DNA of 6,946 nt from Candidatus Dormiibacterota bacterium (GCA_019234035.1 JAFALX010000439.1:1-6946); one strand, 5' to 3'; shown: positions 1-6,262, counted from the first letter of the stretch. Numbers and translations are program-made. The notes: generated from the sequence alone by a model not told the origin.

Positions 1-2
1 AG

Positions 3-65
3 ACCGTGCGCGGCGTCGGCTACCGCCTGCGCTCGCTGAGTGGGAGCACGGCGGCGGAGCGATAG
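3..65 (+). CDS. OmpR/PhoB-family response regulator, C-terminal end (partial)
   Basis: Only the last 20 codons are in the window; the gene begins upstream of base 1 and ends at the TAG at 63-65. The peptide opens with TVRGVGYRLR, which is the characteristic last beta-hairpin (the wing) of the OmpR/PhoB winged-helix DNA-binding domain, followed by a short tail SLSGSTAAER. Proteins of this family are cytoplasmic transcription factors activated by phosphorylation of an N-terminal receiver domain, which is not visible here. The gene lies immediately before and overlaps a sensor histidine kinase in the same direction, the standard arrangement for a cognate pair. The family assignment rests on a short but very typical motif; which regulator it is cannot be told. 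Confidence 0.85.
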   Translation, partial: TVRGVGYRLRSLSGSTAAER

Positions 66-1563
66 TGTCGGCTCGACACTCCCCGTGCTCGCCGGCCTGA
101 CCCGGCCCCTGCGCTCGCTGCGCTGGCGCCTGACGCTGACGTTCGTCGCTCTGCTGGCCGTGCTGCTCGCAGGGCTCGGCGCGTTCTCGTACCTCTCGCT
201 GCGCAGCAGCCTGATCAGCAACCGCGTGGCGGCGTTGCAGGGCGACTACGACGCGGGCCATCTGGTGCTGCAGCGCGTCGCCGGCGCGCCCGCCGTCGCG
301 CGCGGACGCCAGCTCTGCGCCACCGCCCCCGCGCTCATCGGCAGGACCGTCGGCACCGTGCTGCTGCAGGCCGGCGGCCGCACCGTGCAGGTGGTCGTGT
401 ACGACGCGGCGCTCGTGGAAACGGCGACCGTTCCGGTCGACGCAGACCCGCCGCACCTCGACCCCGCCCAGCTGCAGCACGTCGTGGCGGCGCACACCCG
501 ATCAGCGGCGCAGGTGCTGCCCACGCCCGCCGGCGATCAGCTCGTCGTGGGCTTTCCCATCCTGTTCTCGTCCCGCATCTGCGGCGTGGCCCAGCTGTCG
601 GTGCCGATGGCCCCGCTCGACGCGGTGCTGCACGATGAGATCGTGCTGCTCGCCGCGGGCGGCGGCGCTGTGCTGCTGGCCGCGCTGCTCCTCGGCCTGC
701 TGCTGACCGGGCGAACGCTGCGGCCGTTGCGCCGGCTGACGGCGACCGCGCGTGAGCTTGCCGCGGGCGACCTGCGCGCCAGAAGCCGCCTGCAGCCCCG
801 CGATGACGAGGTGGGCGTGCTCACCGCCAGCTTCGACGACATGGCCGACCGCATCGAGGATCTGTTCGCGGCGCAGCAGGAGTCGGAGGCGCAGGTGCGC
901 CGTTTCATCGCCGACGCTTCGCACGAGCTGCGCACGCCGGTGACGGCGCTCAAGGGATACATCGACGTGCTGCGGCGTGGTGCCGCGCGCGATTCGGCGG
1001 CGCTGGATTCGTCCCTCGAGGCGATGGCAGCGGAGGCCGACCGCATGCGCCGGCTCGTGCTCGACCTGCTCACCCTGGCGCGCATCGACGCGCACCGTGC
1101 CCTGCAGCCGGAGGTGCTCGACGTCAACCGCGAGCTCACCGAGGTGCTCGACGAGGGCGTGCCCGGCATGCCCCCGGCCCTCGAGCGTCAGTTCGCGCCG
1201 GCGCCGGTGCAGGTGAGCGCCGACCGCAACGCGCTGCACGCGATCGCCCGCAATCTTTTGGTCAATGCCTGCAAATACGCGTCAGGGTCGCGGCAGCGCT
1301 GGAGCACGAGCATCGACGGCGAGCGCGTGCGCATCGACGTGCACGACGAGGGCCCCGGCATCGCCGCGAGCGATCTGCCTCACGTGTTCGAGCGCTTCTA
1401 CCGCGGCGAGAAGACGCGCGCCCGCGAGGAGGGCGGCAGCGGGCTCGGCCTGAGCATCGTGCAGGGCCTCGCTCGCTCGATGGGCGGCGACGTGGCGATC
1501 TGGAGCGCGGAGGGGGGCGGGACGACCGTCAGCGTGTGGCTGCCGCGTCCATCGCCCGCCTGA
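40..1563 (+). CDS. Two-transmembrane HAMP sensor histidine kinase
   Basis: This is a membrane sensor kinase that autophosphorylates on histidine and passes the phosphate to the response regulator encoded just upstream. In the 507-residue reading, TM1 is about residues 31-53, followed by an extracytoplasmic sensor region of about 145 residues and TM2 at about 200-222. A HAMP linker covers about 223-275 (P229 and the DEVG at 256-259 are typical). The HisKA domain carries the H-box ASHELRTP with H295. The ATPase domain shows an N-box with N409, a G1 box DEGPG at 436-440, an F-box FERFYR from 450 and a G2 box GGSGLGL at 465-471. All catalytic boxes look intact. The sensor region has exactly two cysteines, C93 and C181. 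The start is uncertain: GTG at 40 overlaps the regulator by 26 bp, and an in-frame GTG at 85 would leave a 14-residue cytoplasmic N-terminus. Neither has a good ribosome binding site. The signal is unknown. Confidence 0.93.
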   Translation: MGARRRSDSVGSTLPVLAGLTRPLRSLRWRLTLTFVALLAVLLAGLGAFSYLSLRSSLISNRVAALQGDYDAGHLVLQRVAGAPAVARGRQLCATAPALIGRTVGTVLLQAGGRTVQVVVYDAALVETATVPVDADPPHLDPAQLQHVVAAHTRSAAQVLPTPAGDQLVVGFPILFSSRICGVAQLSVPMAPLDAVLHDEIVLLAAGGGAVLLAALLLGLLLTGRTLRPLRRLTATARELAAGDLRARSRLQPRDDEVGVLTASFDDMADRIEDLFAAQQESEAQVRRFIADASHELRTPVTALKGYIDVLRRGAARDSAALDSSLEAMAAEADRMRRLVLDLLTLARIDAHRALQPEVLDVNRELTEVLDEGVPGMPPALERQFAPAPVQVSADRNALHAIARNLLVNACKYASGSRQRWSTSIDGERVRIDVHDEGPGIAASDLPHVFERFYRGEKTRAREEGGSGLGLSIVQGLARSMGGDVAIWSAEGGGTTVSVWLPRPSPA

Positions 1564-2158
1564 TCTCGTCGAGCCACGAAGCGGCGTAGAAGGTTTGGCC
1601 CTCGGACGTGTCGATCGGCATCAGCGGCGCGTCGAGCCGCAGCGGATCCCAGGTCTTCCGCTCGATGCGGGCCCGCACCTCGGCCGCGCGCTGCGCGTCG
1701 AGATGGCCGGGGTGACGCCGTCCGCTGCGCTCGTTCCAGCGACGCATCAACACGTCGGTGGCCGCGGTGACATGCACCTGCAACAGGATGGCGCCGCGGT
1801 TCGCGCGCAGTCGCTCGATCCGGTCCATGTCGCGCACGGTGAACGTGCTCTCCAGGATCACACCGGCATCACGGGCGGCGACGGCGTCGGCAGCGGCGAA
1901 GAATGAGACGAGCGCGGCGCTGCTGAGCGCCATCGAGTCCATCACCGACTCGACGCCGAACTCGTCCATGAGCGGTTCCTTGAACGCGTCCTTGTGCAGC
2001 GTGACAAGCCCGGTGAGCCGGCCGATCGCCTCGGCGACGGTGCTCTTGCCGCCCGCGGGCGGCCCTCCCACGAGCACCACCAACGGCTGCGACATCCGTG
2101 CAGATGCCAGCGCGCGCAGCACGTTGCGGGCCTCGTGCCTCATGAGCCCACGGTTCAC
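1529..2158 (-). CDS. Small P-loop kinase/ATPase (zeta-toxin-like AAA family fold)
   Basis: This is a predicted cytoplasmic nucleotide-binding protein of up to 209 residues. It has a Walker A motif, GPPAGGKS (G32 to S39), directly after the first beta strand. HKD follows at 55-57, where small-molecule kinases of this fold often carry a catalytic or substrate-contacting Asp. ILESTF after residue 100 probably carries the next strand and substrate-site residues. An arginine-rich lid with RRWNERSGRRHPGH follows. The overall plan matches short P-loop kinases such as gluconokinase-like, chloramphenicol phosphotransferase-like and zeta-toxin-like proteins. The substrate cannot be read from the sequence, and no antitoxin-like gene is beside it. 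The GTG at 2158 is the longest start; ATG at 2143 and ATG at 2095 (giving MSQPLVVLVGG, which fits the fold neatly) are alternatives. It lies 37 nt downstream of the CcdA-like gene in the same direction. Its 3' end overlaps the histidine kinase gene tail to tail by 35 bp. It contains no cysteine. Confidence 0.82.
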   Translation of the reverse strand: MNRGLMRHEARNVLRALASARMSQPLVVLVGGPPAGGKSTVAEAIGRLTGLVTLHKDAFKEPLMDEFGVESVMDSMALSSAALVSFFAAADAVAARDAGVILESTFTVRDMDRIERLRANRGAILLQVHVTAATDVLMRRWNERSGRRHPGHLDAQRAAEVRARIERKTWDPLRLDAPLMPIDTSEGQTFYAASWLDEIRRAMDAAATR

Positions 2159-2195
2159 CGGCGGCGCCCCCCCGTGTTGGAATCGGCCCCCACGA

Positions 2196-2945
2196 TCACA
2201 GGTTGAATGGTGACTGGAATGACAGGGTGCTGAGCACGGTCAGCCGTCCCGTGGCGAGGAGCAGGCCGAAGACGAGCAGGATGCCGCCGGCGACGAGGTT
2301 GATCACCCCGAGGTGGCGGTTGACCGCGCGGATCGCGCCCTGCAGGCGGTCGGCGAGCAGTGCCACCGCGAGGAAGGGGATGGCGAGGCCGGCGCAGTAC
2401 ACGATCATGAACGGCAGGCCGCCGAGCTCACGGTTCTGCGCGACCGTCAGGATGGCCCCGAGCTGCGGGCCGAGGCACGGCGTCCAGCCTGCGGCGAAGG
2501 TCAAGCCCAGCAGGAAGGCGCCGGCGCTCCCGTTCTCCGGCGTGAGGTGGAAGCGCCGCTCGCGCATGAGAAAGCCGAACTTGAAGACACCGAGCGTCTG
2601 CAGCGCCATGACGATGATCACGGCCCCCGCGATGCGGTTGACCAAGTCCAGGTTGCGCGCGAACACGGTCACGTCGAGCACCTGGAACAGGTAGAAGACC
2701 GCGATGAACACGACGCTGAAGCCGAGGACGAACGCGACGCCGTTGACCAGCACCGGCACGTTGGTTGCGGTCGCGGCGGAATCGGGGCCGTCCGCAGCTG
2801 CGAGCACGGGGCGGCCGGCCCGGCCGCTCAGGTAGGCCGCGTACGCCGGCATCAGCGGGAAGACGCACGGCGAGAGAAACGACACGAGCCCGGCGAGAAA
2901 CGCCAGCGGATAGGTGGGCCCGGCTGCGAGCGCGATCACGTTCAC
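2196..2945 (-). CDS. ccdA: CcdA-like cytochrome c biogenesis / thiol-disulfide transporter membrane protein
   Basis: CcdA and the related DsbD membrane domain carry reducing equivalents from cytoplasmic thioredoxin across the membrane to extracytoplasmic thiol proteins, including those of cytochrome c maturation. This 249-residue protein has six hydrophobic helices (about 13-36, 64-89, 103-121, 140-160, 178-197 and 213-231). Both hallmark cysteine motifs are present: LSPCVFPLMPAY with C27 at the end of helix 1, and GWTPCLGP with C157 in helix 4. Length and layout fit standalone CcdA. The GTG at 2945 follows the purine-rich AGGGTGGG with almost no spacer; the in-frame GTG two codons later (2939) would have better spacing, so the start could be either. 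Thioredoxin-like, ResB or CcsA genes that often neighbour ccdA are absent from this window. It is flanked by a beta-propeller gene 22 nt upstream and a P-loop kinase gene 37 nt downstream, probably in one operon. The family is secure; the client protein is unknown. Confidence 0.92.
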   Translation of the reverse strand: MNVIALAAGPTYPLAFLAGLVSFLSPCVFPLMPAYAAYLSGRAGRPVLAAADGPDSAATATNVPVLVNGVAFVLGFSVVFIAVFYLFQVLDVTVFARNLDLVNRIAGAVIIVMALQTLGVFKFGFLMRERRFHLTPENGSAGAFLLGLTFAAGWTPCLGPQLGAILTVAQNRELGGLPFMIVYCAGLAIPFLAVALLADRLQGAIRAVNRHLGVINLVAGGILLVFGLLLATGRLTVLSTLSFQSPFNL

Positions 2946-2967
2946 CCCACCCTAGCGACGCACGGGG

Positions 2968-4329
2968 TCAGGGCGGCCCCTCGACGTACTCCCGCTCGCG
3001 CCAGCGGACGATCGCGTAGACGAGCACGAGCACGAAGAGGATCTCGAACACGAGCGGCGTCGGCCAGTGGAACGCGCCGACCGCGAAGGCGGCGAAGCCC
3101 GTCGGCGTCGGGGCGGGCGCCGAGCTCCTGCCCGGCGCGGGCTTGGGTGCGGTGGTCGGCGCGGGCGCCACCACCTGAGGCACCGGCGCGCCCGGAGCCT
3201 CGGGTGCGAGTGCTGGTGGCGCCGGCAGCGACGAGTCCGGCGACGCGTACAGCGTGGCCGCGCCCTTCGGCGGATCGAGCGCGACGATGACGGTCAACGG
3301 GTTCGTCGGCGCCAGCGCGATGCGCTCGACGTTCACGGCGTTGTTCGGCAGACCGGGTGCGAAGGCGGCGAAGGTCATGCCCGAGTCGGCCGACCGCAGC
3401 AGCGCGCCACCGGTGCTGCCGCCCTGGTCCGCGCCGGCGTAGACCACCGACGGGTCGAGCGGATCGAACGTGGCGGTCGTCGGCGACACCGATGACGGCA
3501 CGCCGGTCGCGGACGTCCAGGTGGAGCCGGAGTCACCGCTGCGATACACGCCCTTGGTGGTCACGGCCACCAGCGGCCGCTGCGTCACCGTCGCATCGAT
3601 CGGACCCGCGGTCAGCGAGCTCGCCGCGGCCCCGGCCGGGAGCCCGGACTGCAGCGGCTGCCACGTGGTGCCCGTGCCCCGATACAGGAACCCGGGTGCC
3701 AGGTTGCCGGAGTCGATCCCCGCGATGACTGTGAGCTGGGGCGCGTTGGACGCCACCGCGAGCGACGACACGGAATCGCCGGCGAGGCCGGAGAGGTGCC
3801 AGTTCTTGCCGTCGGGGCTGAGGAAGACGCCGTTGTCAGTCCCTGCCGCGAGGCCGTCGAGCCCGAAGGCCATGGCGCGGACGTCGGCCTCGGCGGGCAG
3901 TCCGCTCGACGCATCGACCCACGTGGTGCCGGCGTCGGGGCTGTACATCACGCCGCGCGACGCCGTGCCGGCGAGGGCGGCATTGGAGTTGCGCGCGTCG
4001 AACCCGACAACCCAGGCGCGAACTCCGGGCTGCGTCAGGTGCCAGGTCGCGCCGGAATCGCGGCTCGTGTACACCCCGGCGTCGCTGCCGGCGAGGATGG
4101 TCGACGGGACGCTCGGGCTGACCGCCACGCTCCAGATGCGCCCTCCGTTGAGCGACGGCAGCGCTCCGAGCGGCTTGAAGGTGTCCGCCGCGTGCACCGG
4201 CGTGATTCCGGGCAGCGCTCCCAGGGCGGCCGCCGACGCGGACAGCGCAGCAAGGAGGGCGAACATTGCTCGCTGTCGCCGGGATCGCGGGCCAACCGGA
4301 GTCCGGGGCCGGGCAGAAGGACGAGACAT
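2968..4329 (-). CDS. Secreted, C-terminally membrane-anchored Asp-box (BNR-like) beta-propeller protein
   Basis: The chosen ATG at 4329 gives 453 residues. The frame stays open to 4407, but that longer form would run over the J-protein start, and the shorter form begins with a normal signal peptide: an arginine-rich n-region, a hydrophobic core from about residue 22, and VHA-ADT cleavage near 47. The body has Asp-box repeats (SxDxGxTW) starting at about residues 89, 130, 171, 264 and 313. Degenerate copies at about 216 and 363 make seven evenly spaced units, consistent with a beta-propeller. A Pro/Ala-rich linker (about 365-409), one membrane helix (about 425-441) and a short charged tail RWREREYVEGPP follow, so the propeller should sit outside the cell, tethered to the membrane. 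Asp-boxes occur in sialidases, sortilin-like and Ycf48/HCF136-like proteins. No catalytic residues of a sialidase can be assigned, so an enzyme function is not claimed. There is no cysteine. It is the first gene of the probable trio with the CcdA-like and kinase genes. Confidence 0.85.
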   Translation of the reverse strand: MSRPSARPRTPVGPRSRRQRAMFALLAALSASAAALGALPGITPVHAADTFKPLGALPSLNGGRIWSVAVSPSVPSTILAGSDAGVYTSRDSGATWHLTQPGVRAWVVGFDARNSNAALAGTASRGVMYSPDAGTTWVDASSGLPAEADVRAMAFGLDGLAAGTDNGVFLSPDGKNWHLSGLAGDSVSSLAVASNAPQLTVIAGIDSGNLAPGFLYRGTGTTWQPLQSGLPAGAAASSLTAGPIDATVTQRPLVAVTTKGVYRSGDSGSTWTSATGVPSSVSPTTATFDPLDPSVVYAGADQGGSTGGALLRSADSGMTFAAFAPGLPNNAVNVERIALAPTNPLTVIVALDPPKGAATLYASPDSSLPAPPALAPEAPGAPVPQVVAPAPTTAPKPAPGRSSAPAPTPTGFAAFAVGAFHWPTPLVFEILFVLVLVYAIVRWREREYVEGPP

Positions 4330-4400
4330 GTAGGCGACCGCCACCCAGGATAGCAGCGGTGGTTTAGCCGACCACCACCCGCGGTGAACTACAGGTAGCG
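4330..4400. promoter_or_regulatory. Divergent intergenic spacer with inverted repeat
   Basis: This 71-bp spacer separates the divergent beta-propeller and J-protein genes and must hold at least one promoter. Near its middle is a perfect inverted repeat, GGTGGT (4358-4363), a 7-base gap, then ACCACC (4371-4376), which could be an operator. On the minus strand TATCCT (4347-4352) is a possible -10 box for the propeller gene, but I find no good -35 partner. AGGTAG at 4393-4398, just before the ATG at 4401, is a weak ribosome binding site for the J-protein. The CIRCE and HAIR consensus sequences of heat-shock genes are not present. Confidence 0.4.
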
Positions 4401-5408
4401 ATGGCAACCACGTTCAAGGACTACTACGCCACGCTCGGCGTGCCCCGCACGGCCACCGAGAAGGAGATCCGCTCCGCCTTCCGCAAGCTCGCCCGCAAGC
4501 ACCACCCCGACGTCAACCAGGGCGACGCGTCGGCGGAGGAGCGCTTCAAGGAGATCAACGAGGCGCACGAGGTCCTCGGCGATCCTGAGAAGCGCAAGAA
4601 GTACGACGAGCTGGGTCCGCGCTGGCAGGAGTACGAGCAGTGGGAGCGGGCCGGCAGGCCGGGCCCCAACCCCTTCGAGGCGCGGACGGCGCCGCGGGGG
4701 GAGCCGTTCGAGTACCGCACGGTCTCGCCCGACGAGCTCGAGGACCTCTTCGGCAACTCGGCGCCGTTCAGCGACTTCTTCGAACAGTTCTTCGGCGGCG
4801 GGGGCGGCGGGGGCGGCGGGCGCGACGCCCGTGGCCGCTCACAGACCTTCCGTCAGCGCGCCACCCCGCCGGCGCGGGGGCAGGACGTCGAGGGCGAGAC
4901 CGATGTCACCCTCGAGGAGGCGTACAGCGGCACAAGCCGGACGATCGAGCTGACCGACGGCGAGGGGCGCTCTAGGCGAGTCGAGATCAAGATCCCGGCA
5001 GGCATCCATGAAGGCGCGCGTGTCCGCGCCTCAGGCCAGGGCGGGAGCGGAGCCGGCGGCGGCGGCGCGGGCGATCTGTTCGTCAAGGTCCACGTCCGCG
5101 ATCACGCGGGCTTCACGAGGCACGGCAGCAATGTGGAGGCACGGGTCCAGGTCCCGCTCGCGGTTGCGATCGCCGGCGGCAGCGTCCCGGTGCGGACGCT
5201 TCGCGGGACGACGGTCTCGCTGACGATCCCAGCCGCCACGCAGAACGGCTCCCGCCTCCGGCTGCGCGGCCTGGGCATGCCCCACGTGCGCGGCGAAGGC
5301 GCGGGCGACCTCATCGCCGTGGTCGACGTCCGTCTCCCCGTGCCGGTGCCCGAAGAGCTCGATTCTTGGGCGAAGCACCAGCAGGCCGAGGGCGCCTCAA
5401 AGGAGTAG
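4401..5408 (+). CDS. Class B J-domain co-chaperone (DnaJ/CbpA-like, no zinc finger)
   Basis: J-proteins deliver unfolded clients to DnaK and stimulate its ATPase in the cytoplasm. The 335-residue product starts with a J domain (residues 6-70) containing the essential HPD at 35-37, between a basic helix II (FRKLARKH) and helix III. A Gly/Phe-rich region (about 107-141, with FSDFFEQFF and nine consecutive glycines at 132-140) follows. Two beta-rich client-binding domains come next: the first from about 157 (ARGQDVEGETDVTLEEAYSG) and the second from about 240, with the usual LRGLGMP near 288-294. The CxxCxGxG zinc fingers of class A DnaJ are absent, and the protein has no cysteine. This makes it CbpA-like rather than canonical DnaJ. 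No dnaK, grpE, hrcA or hspR is in the window, so it stands apart from a chaperone operon here. ATG at 4401 is well supported by the J-domain start; the upstream AGGTAG is a modest Shine-Dalgarno. Confidence 0.94.
   Translation: MATTFKDYYATLGVPRTATEKEIRSAFRKLARKHHPDVNQGDASAEERFKEINEAHEVLGDPEKRKKYDELGPRWQEYEQWERAGRPGPNPFEARTAPRGEPFEYRTVSPDELEDLFGNSAPFSDFFEQFFGGGGGGGGGRDARGRSQTFRQRATPPARGQDVEGETDVTLEEAYSGTSRTIELTDGEGRSRRVEIKIPAGIHEGARVRASGQGGSGAGGGGAGDLFVKVHVRDHAGFTRHGSNVEARVQVPLAVAIAGGSVPVRTLRGTTVSLTIPAATQNGSRLRLRGLGMPHVRGEGAGDLIAVVDVRLPVPVPEELDSWAKHQQAEGASKE
4794..4820 (+). repeat. Triple tandem 9-bp repeat encoding nine glycines
   Basis: The unit GGCGGCGGG occurs three times without interruption inside the J-protein gene, encoding residues 132-140 of the Gly/Phe region. 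Being a multiple of three bases, gain or loss of one copy would change the linker by three glycines without a frameshift. Glycine-rich linkers are normal at this place in J-proteins; the perfect DNA-level repetition suggests slippage-driven expansion. Confidence 0.85.
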
Positions 5409-5617
5409 CCGCGCGGTCTCCGGGGGCGGCGCGCACGGTCCCCATTTGGCCTGGTACGCGTGGTACAGTCACGCCGCTCGGTATATGGCGGGCGCACACA
5501 GCGGCGCAGCGGCAGGCCGGGCGATCAGTCCAGATCTCCCTATCCCTTCCCGACCCGGGGCAGGAAGCGGCTCGTCCGTTTCCTGCCCTACTCATACGAG
5601 GGGATCGGTGAACTGGA
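5409..5617. other. Convergent intergenic spacer without a recognisable gene
   Basis: This spacer lies between the stop of the J-protein (+) and the stop of the membrane-anchored unknown protein (-). Short open frames cross it, but none resembles a protein and none has a credible start site. Its left half contains the direct repeat TGGTAC (5452-5457 and 5461-5466) and a short inverted repeat GCGTG/CACGC (5458-5462, 5470-5474). Its right half holds the strong hairpin annotated separately. I see no tRNA or known RNA family in it. Confidence 0.6.
5558..5588. terminator. Strong hairpin between convergent genes, probable bidirectional terminator
   Basis: GGGCAGGAA (5558-5566) pairs perfectly with TTCCTGCCC (5580-5588). 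Inside it a G-T wobble and CGG/CCG (5568-5570 with 5576-5578) extend the stem to 13 pairs around a 5-base loop, CTCGT. It lies 29 bp beyond the stop of the minus-strand unknown gene and about 150 bp beyond the J-protein stop. No T-tract follows on either strand, so it is not a classic intrinsic terminator. In a high-GC genome, a stem like this may still stop transcription or protect transcript ends. The structure is seen directly; the role is inferred from position. Confidence 0.55.
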
Positions 5618-5623
5618 TCACCG
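5606..5623 (-). other. Small hairpin overlapping the stop codon of the membrane-anchored protein gene
   Basis: CGGTGA (5606-5611) and TCACCG (5618-5623) form a perfect 6-bp stem with a 6-base loop. On the minus strand the first arm contains the TGA stop (5620-5618) of the gene, and the larger hairpin at 5588-5558 follows after 17 bases. Together they form two consecutive stem-loops at the 3' end of the purA transcript. It may be part of a composite terminator or a chance structure. Confidence 0.4.
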
Positions 5624-6262
5624 CGGGAGGTCGTGGTCCAGGCTGAAGTGACGCCCGACTGAGCACAGCCACCCGCTCTCCTCGGTCGGGAAGAACAGAA
5701 ACCGGCTGATCGTGCGCTGGCCTCCCTCGGCGTTGCAGTACTGGACCTCGATCAGGAAGGGCTGGTGCGCCGAGATCACCGCCGCCATCGGGGCGTGCAT
5801 CGGGTCGGCGCGATCGCGGATCGCACCCTGCCAGAAGCCGGTGTCGCTCGGCGCGATGTACAGGTCGCGTGTCTGCGGGCGGAAGGTGTCGAGCGGCGCA
5901 TGGTCGGCGGGCATCGACGAGAGGTCGGCCGTCGGCGACCAGGACTGGATGACCGCCATGCCCGCGCCGGCGTTGCGCAGCGAGACGGCGATGTAGATGA
6001 CGCCGTCGGTCACCTCGGCGATGCCATGGCCGCCGTCCAGCCGGTGCACCCGGCGGTCGACCCAGGTGACCTTCTGCGTGCCGTCGCCCAACCGCGATTG
6101 AAACAGGAGCGGGCGGATGTTGAACGAGAGCGCGCGCTCCGCGGTGCGCGCGGCGCGATTGGCCGAGCGGATCGACGCGAACGTCGCCACCGCGAGCACG
6201 AGCGTGCCGAACGCCGTGGCGAGCGACGAGATCGTCCCCCAGTCGACGGCGGCCAGGCTCAG
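5618..6262 (-). CDS. Membrane-anchored protein of unknown function
   Basis: I do not recognise a named family. With the proposed CTG start at 6262 the product is 214 residues. It has one hydrophobic helix at about 10-31 (from TISSLATAFG to FASI), then a basic helical stretch RSANRAARTAER, then a mostly beta-rich domain. That domain contains RPLLFQSR near 50, LRNAGAG near 95-101, a pair of aromatic/hydrophobic strands near 166-192, and two cysteines at about 176 and 200. The positive charges after the helix predict a cytoplasmic C-terminal domain. This layout recurs in small uncharacterised bacterial proteins with an N-terminal helix followed by RPxL. The only ATG in the frame, at 6367, would overlap purA by about 109 bp and give an arginine-rich, out-of-frame-looking N-terminus. 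The CTG overlaps the purA TGA as CTGA and has GGGAG 8 bases upstream. It is likely cotranscribed and translationally coupled with purA. Confidence 0.7.
   Translation of the reverse strand: MSLAAVDWGTISSLATAFGTLVLAVATFASIRSANRAARTAERALSFNIRPLLFQSRLGDGTQKVTWVDRRVHRLDGGHGIAEVTDGVIYIAVSLRNAGAGMAVIQSWSPTADLSSMPADHAPLDTFRPQTRDLYIAPSDTGFWQGAIRDRADPMHAPMAAVISAHQPFLIEVQYCNAEGGQRTISRFLFFPTEESGWLCSVGRHFSLDHDLPR

Noticed and set aside
502..1239. Long minus-strand open frame opposite the histidine kinase
   Set aside because: It is rich in Arg, His and Gln with no recognisable motif and lies fully opposite a kinase with all catalytic boxes intact. Long antisense frames are expected at this GC content.
1529..2158. 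Zeta-type toxin of a toxin-antitoxin module
   Set aside because: The fold is similar, but there is no adjacent small antitoxin gene and the gene is downstream of ccdA in an apparent operon. A generic P-loop kinase is the safer call.
2313..3290. 325-codon plus-strand open frame opposite the CcdA-like and propeller genes
   Set aside because: It spans two well-supported genes on the other strand, has low-complexity Arg/Ala/Glu composition and no plausible fold or ribosome binding site.
4191..4329. Twin-arginine (Tat) signal on the propeller protein
   Set aside because: SRRQRA has two arginines but lacks the hydrophobic residues expected after them in the Tat motif. An ordinary Sec-type signal explains it.
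3470..4333. 287-codon plus-strand open frame opposite the propeller gene
   Set aside because: The opposite strand shows a signal peptide, Asp-box repeats and a membrane anchor. This frame shows only biased composition.
4330..4400. CIRCE or HspR (HAIR) heat-shock operator ahead of the J-protein
   Set aside because: The consensus arms of both elements are absent; only the 7-base spacing resembles HAIR.
5445..5490. Promoter for a small RNA in the spacer (TTGGCC, TATATG)
   Set aside because: The candidate -35 and -10 boxes are separated by about 30 bases and no other pairing has acceptable spacing.
5366..5651. Short plus-strand frames across the convergent spacer
   Set aside because: None has a credible start site or protein-like pattern, and they run through the hairpins and into the end of the opposite gene.
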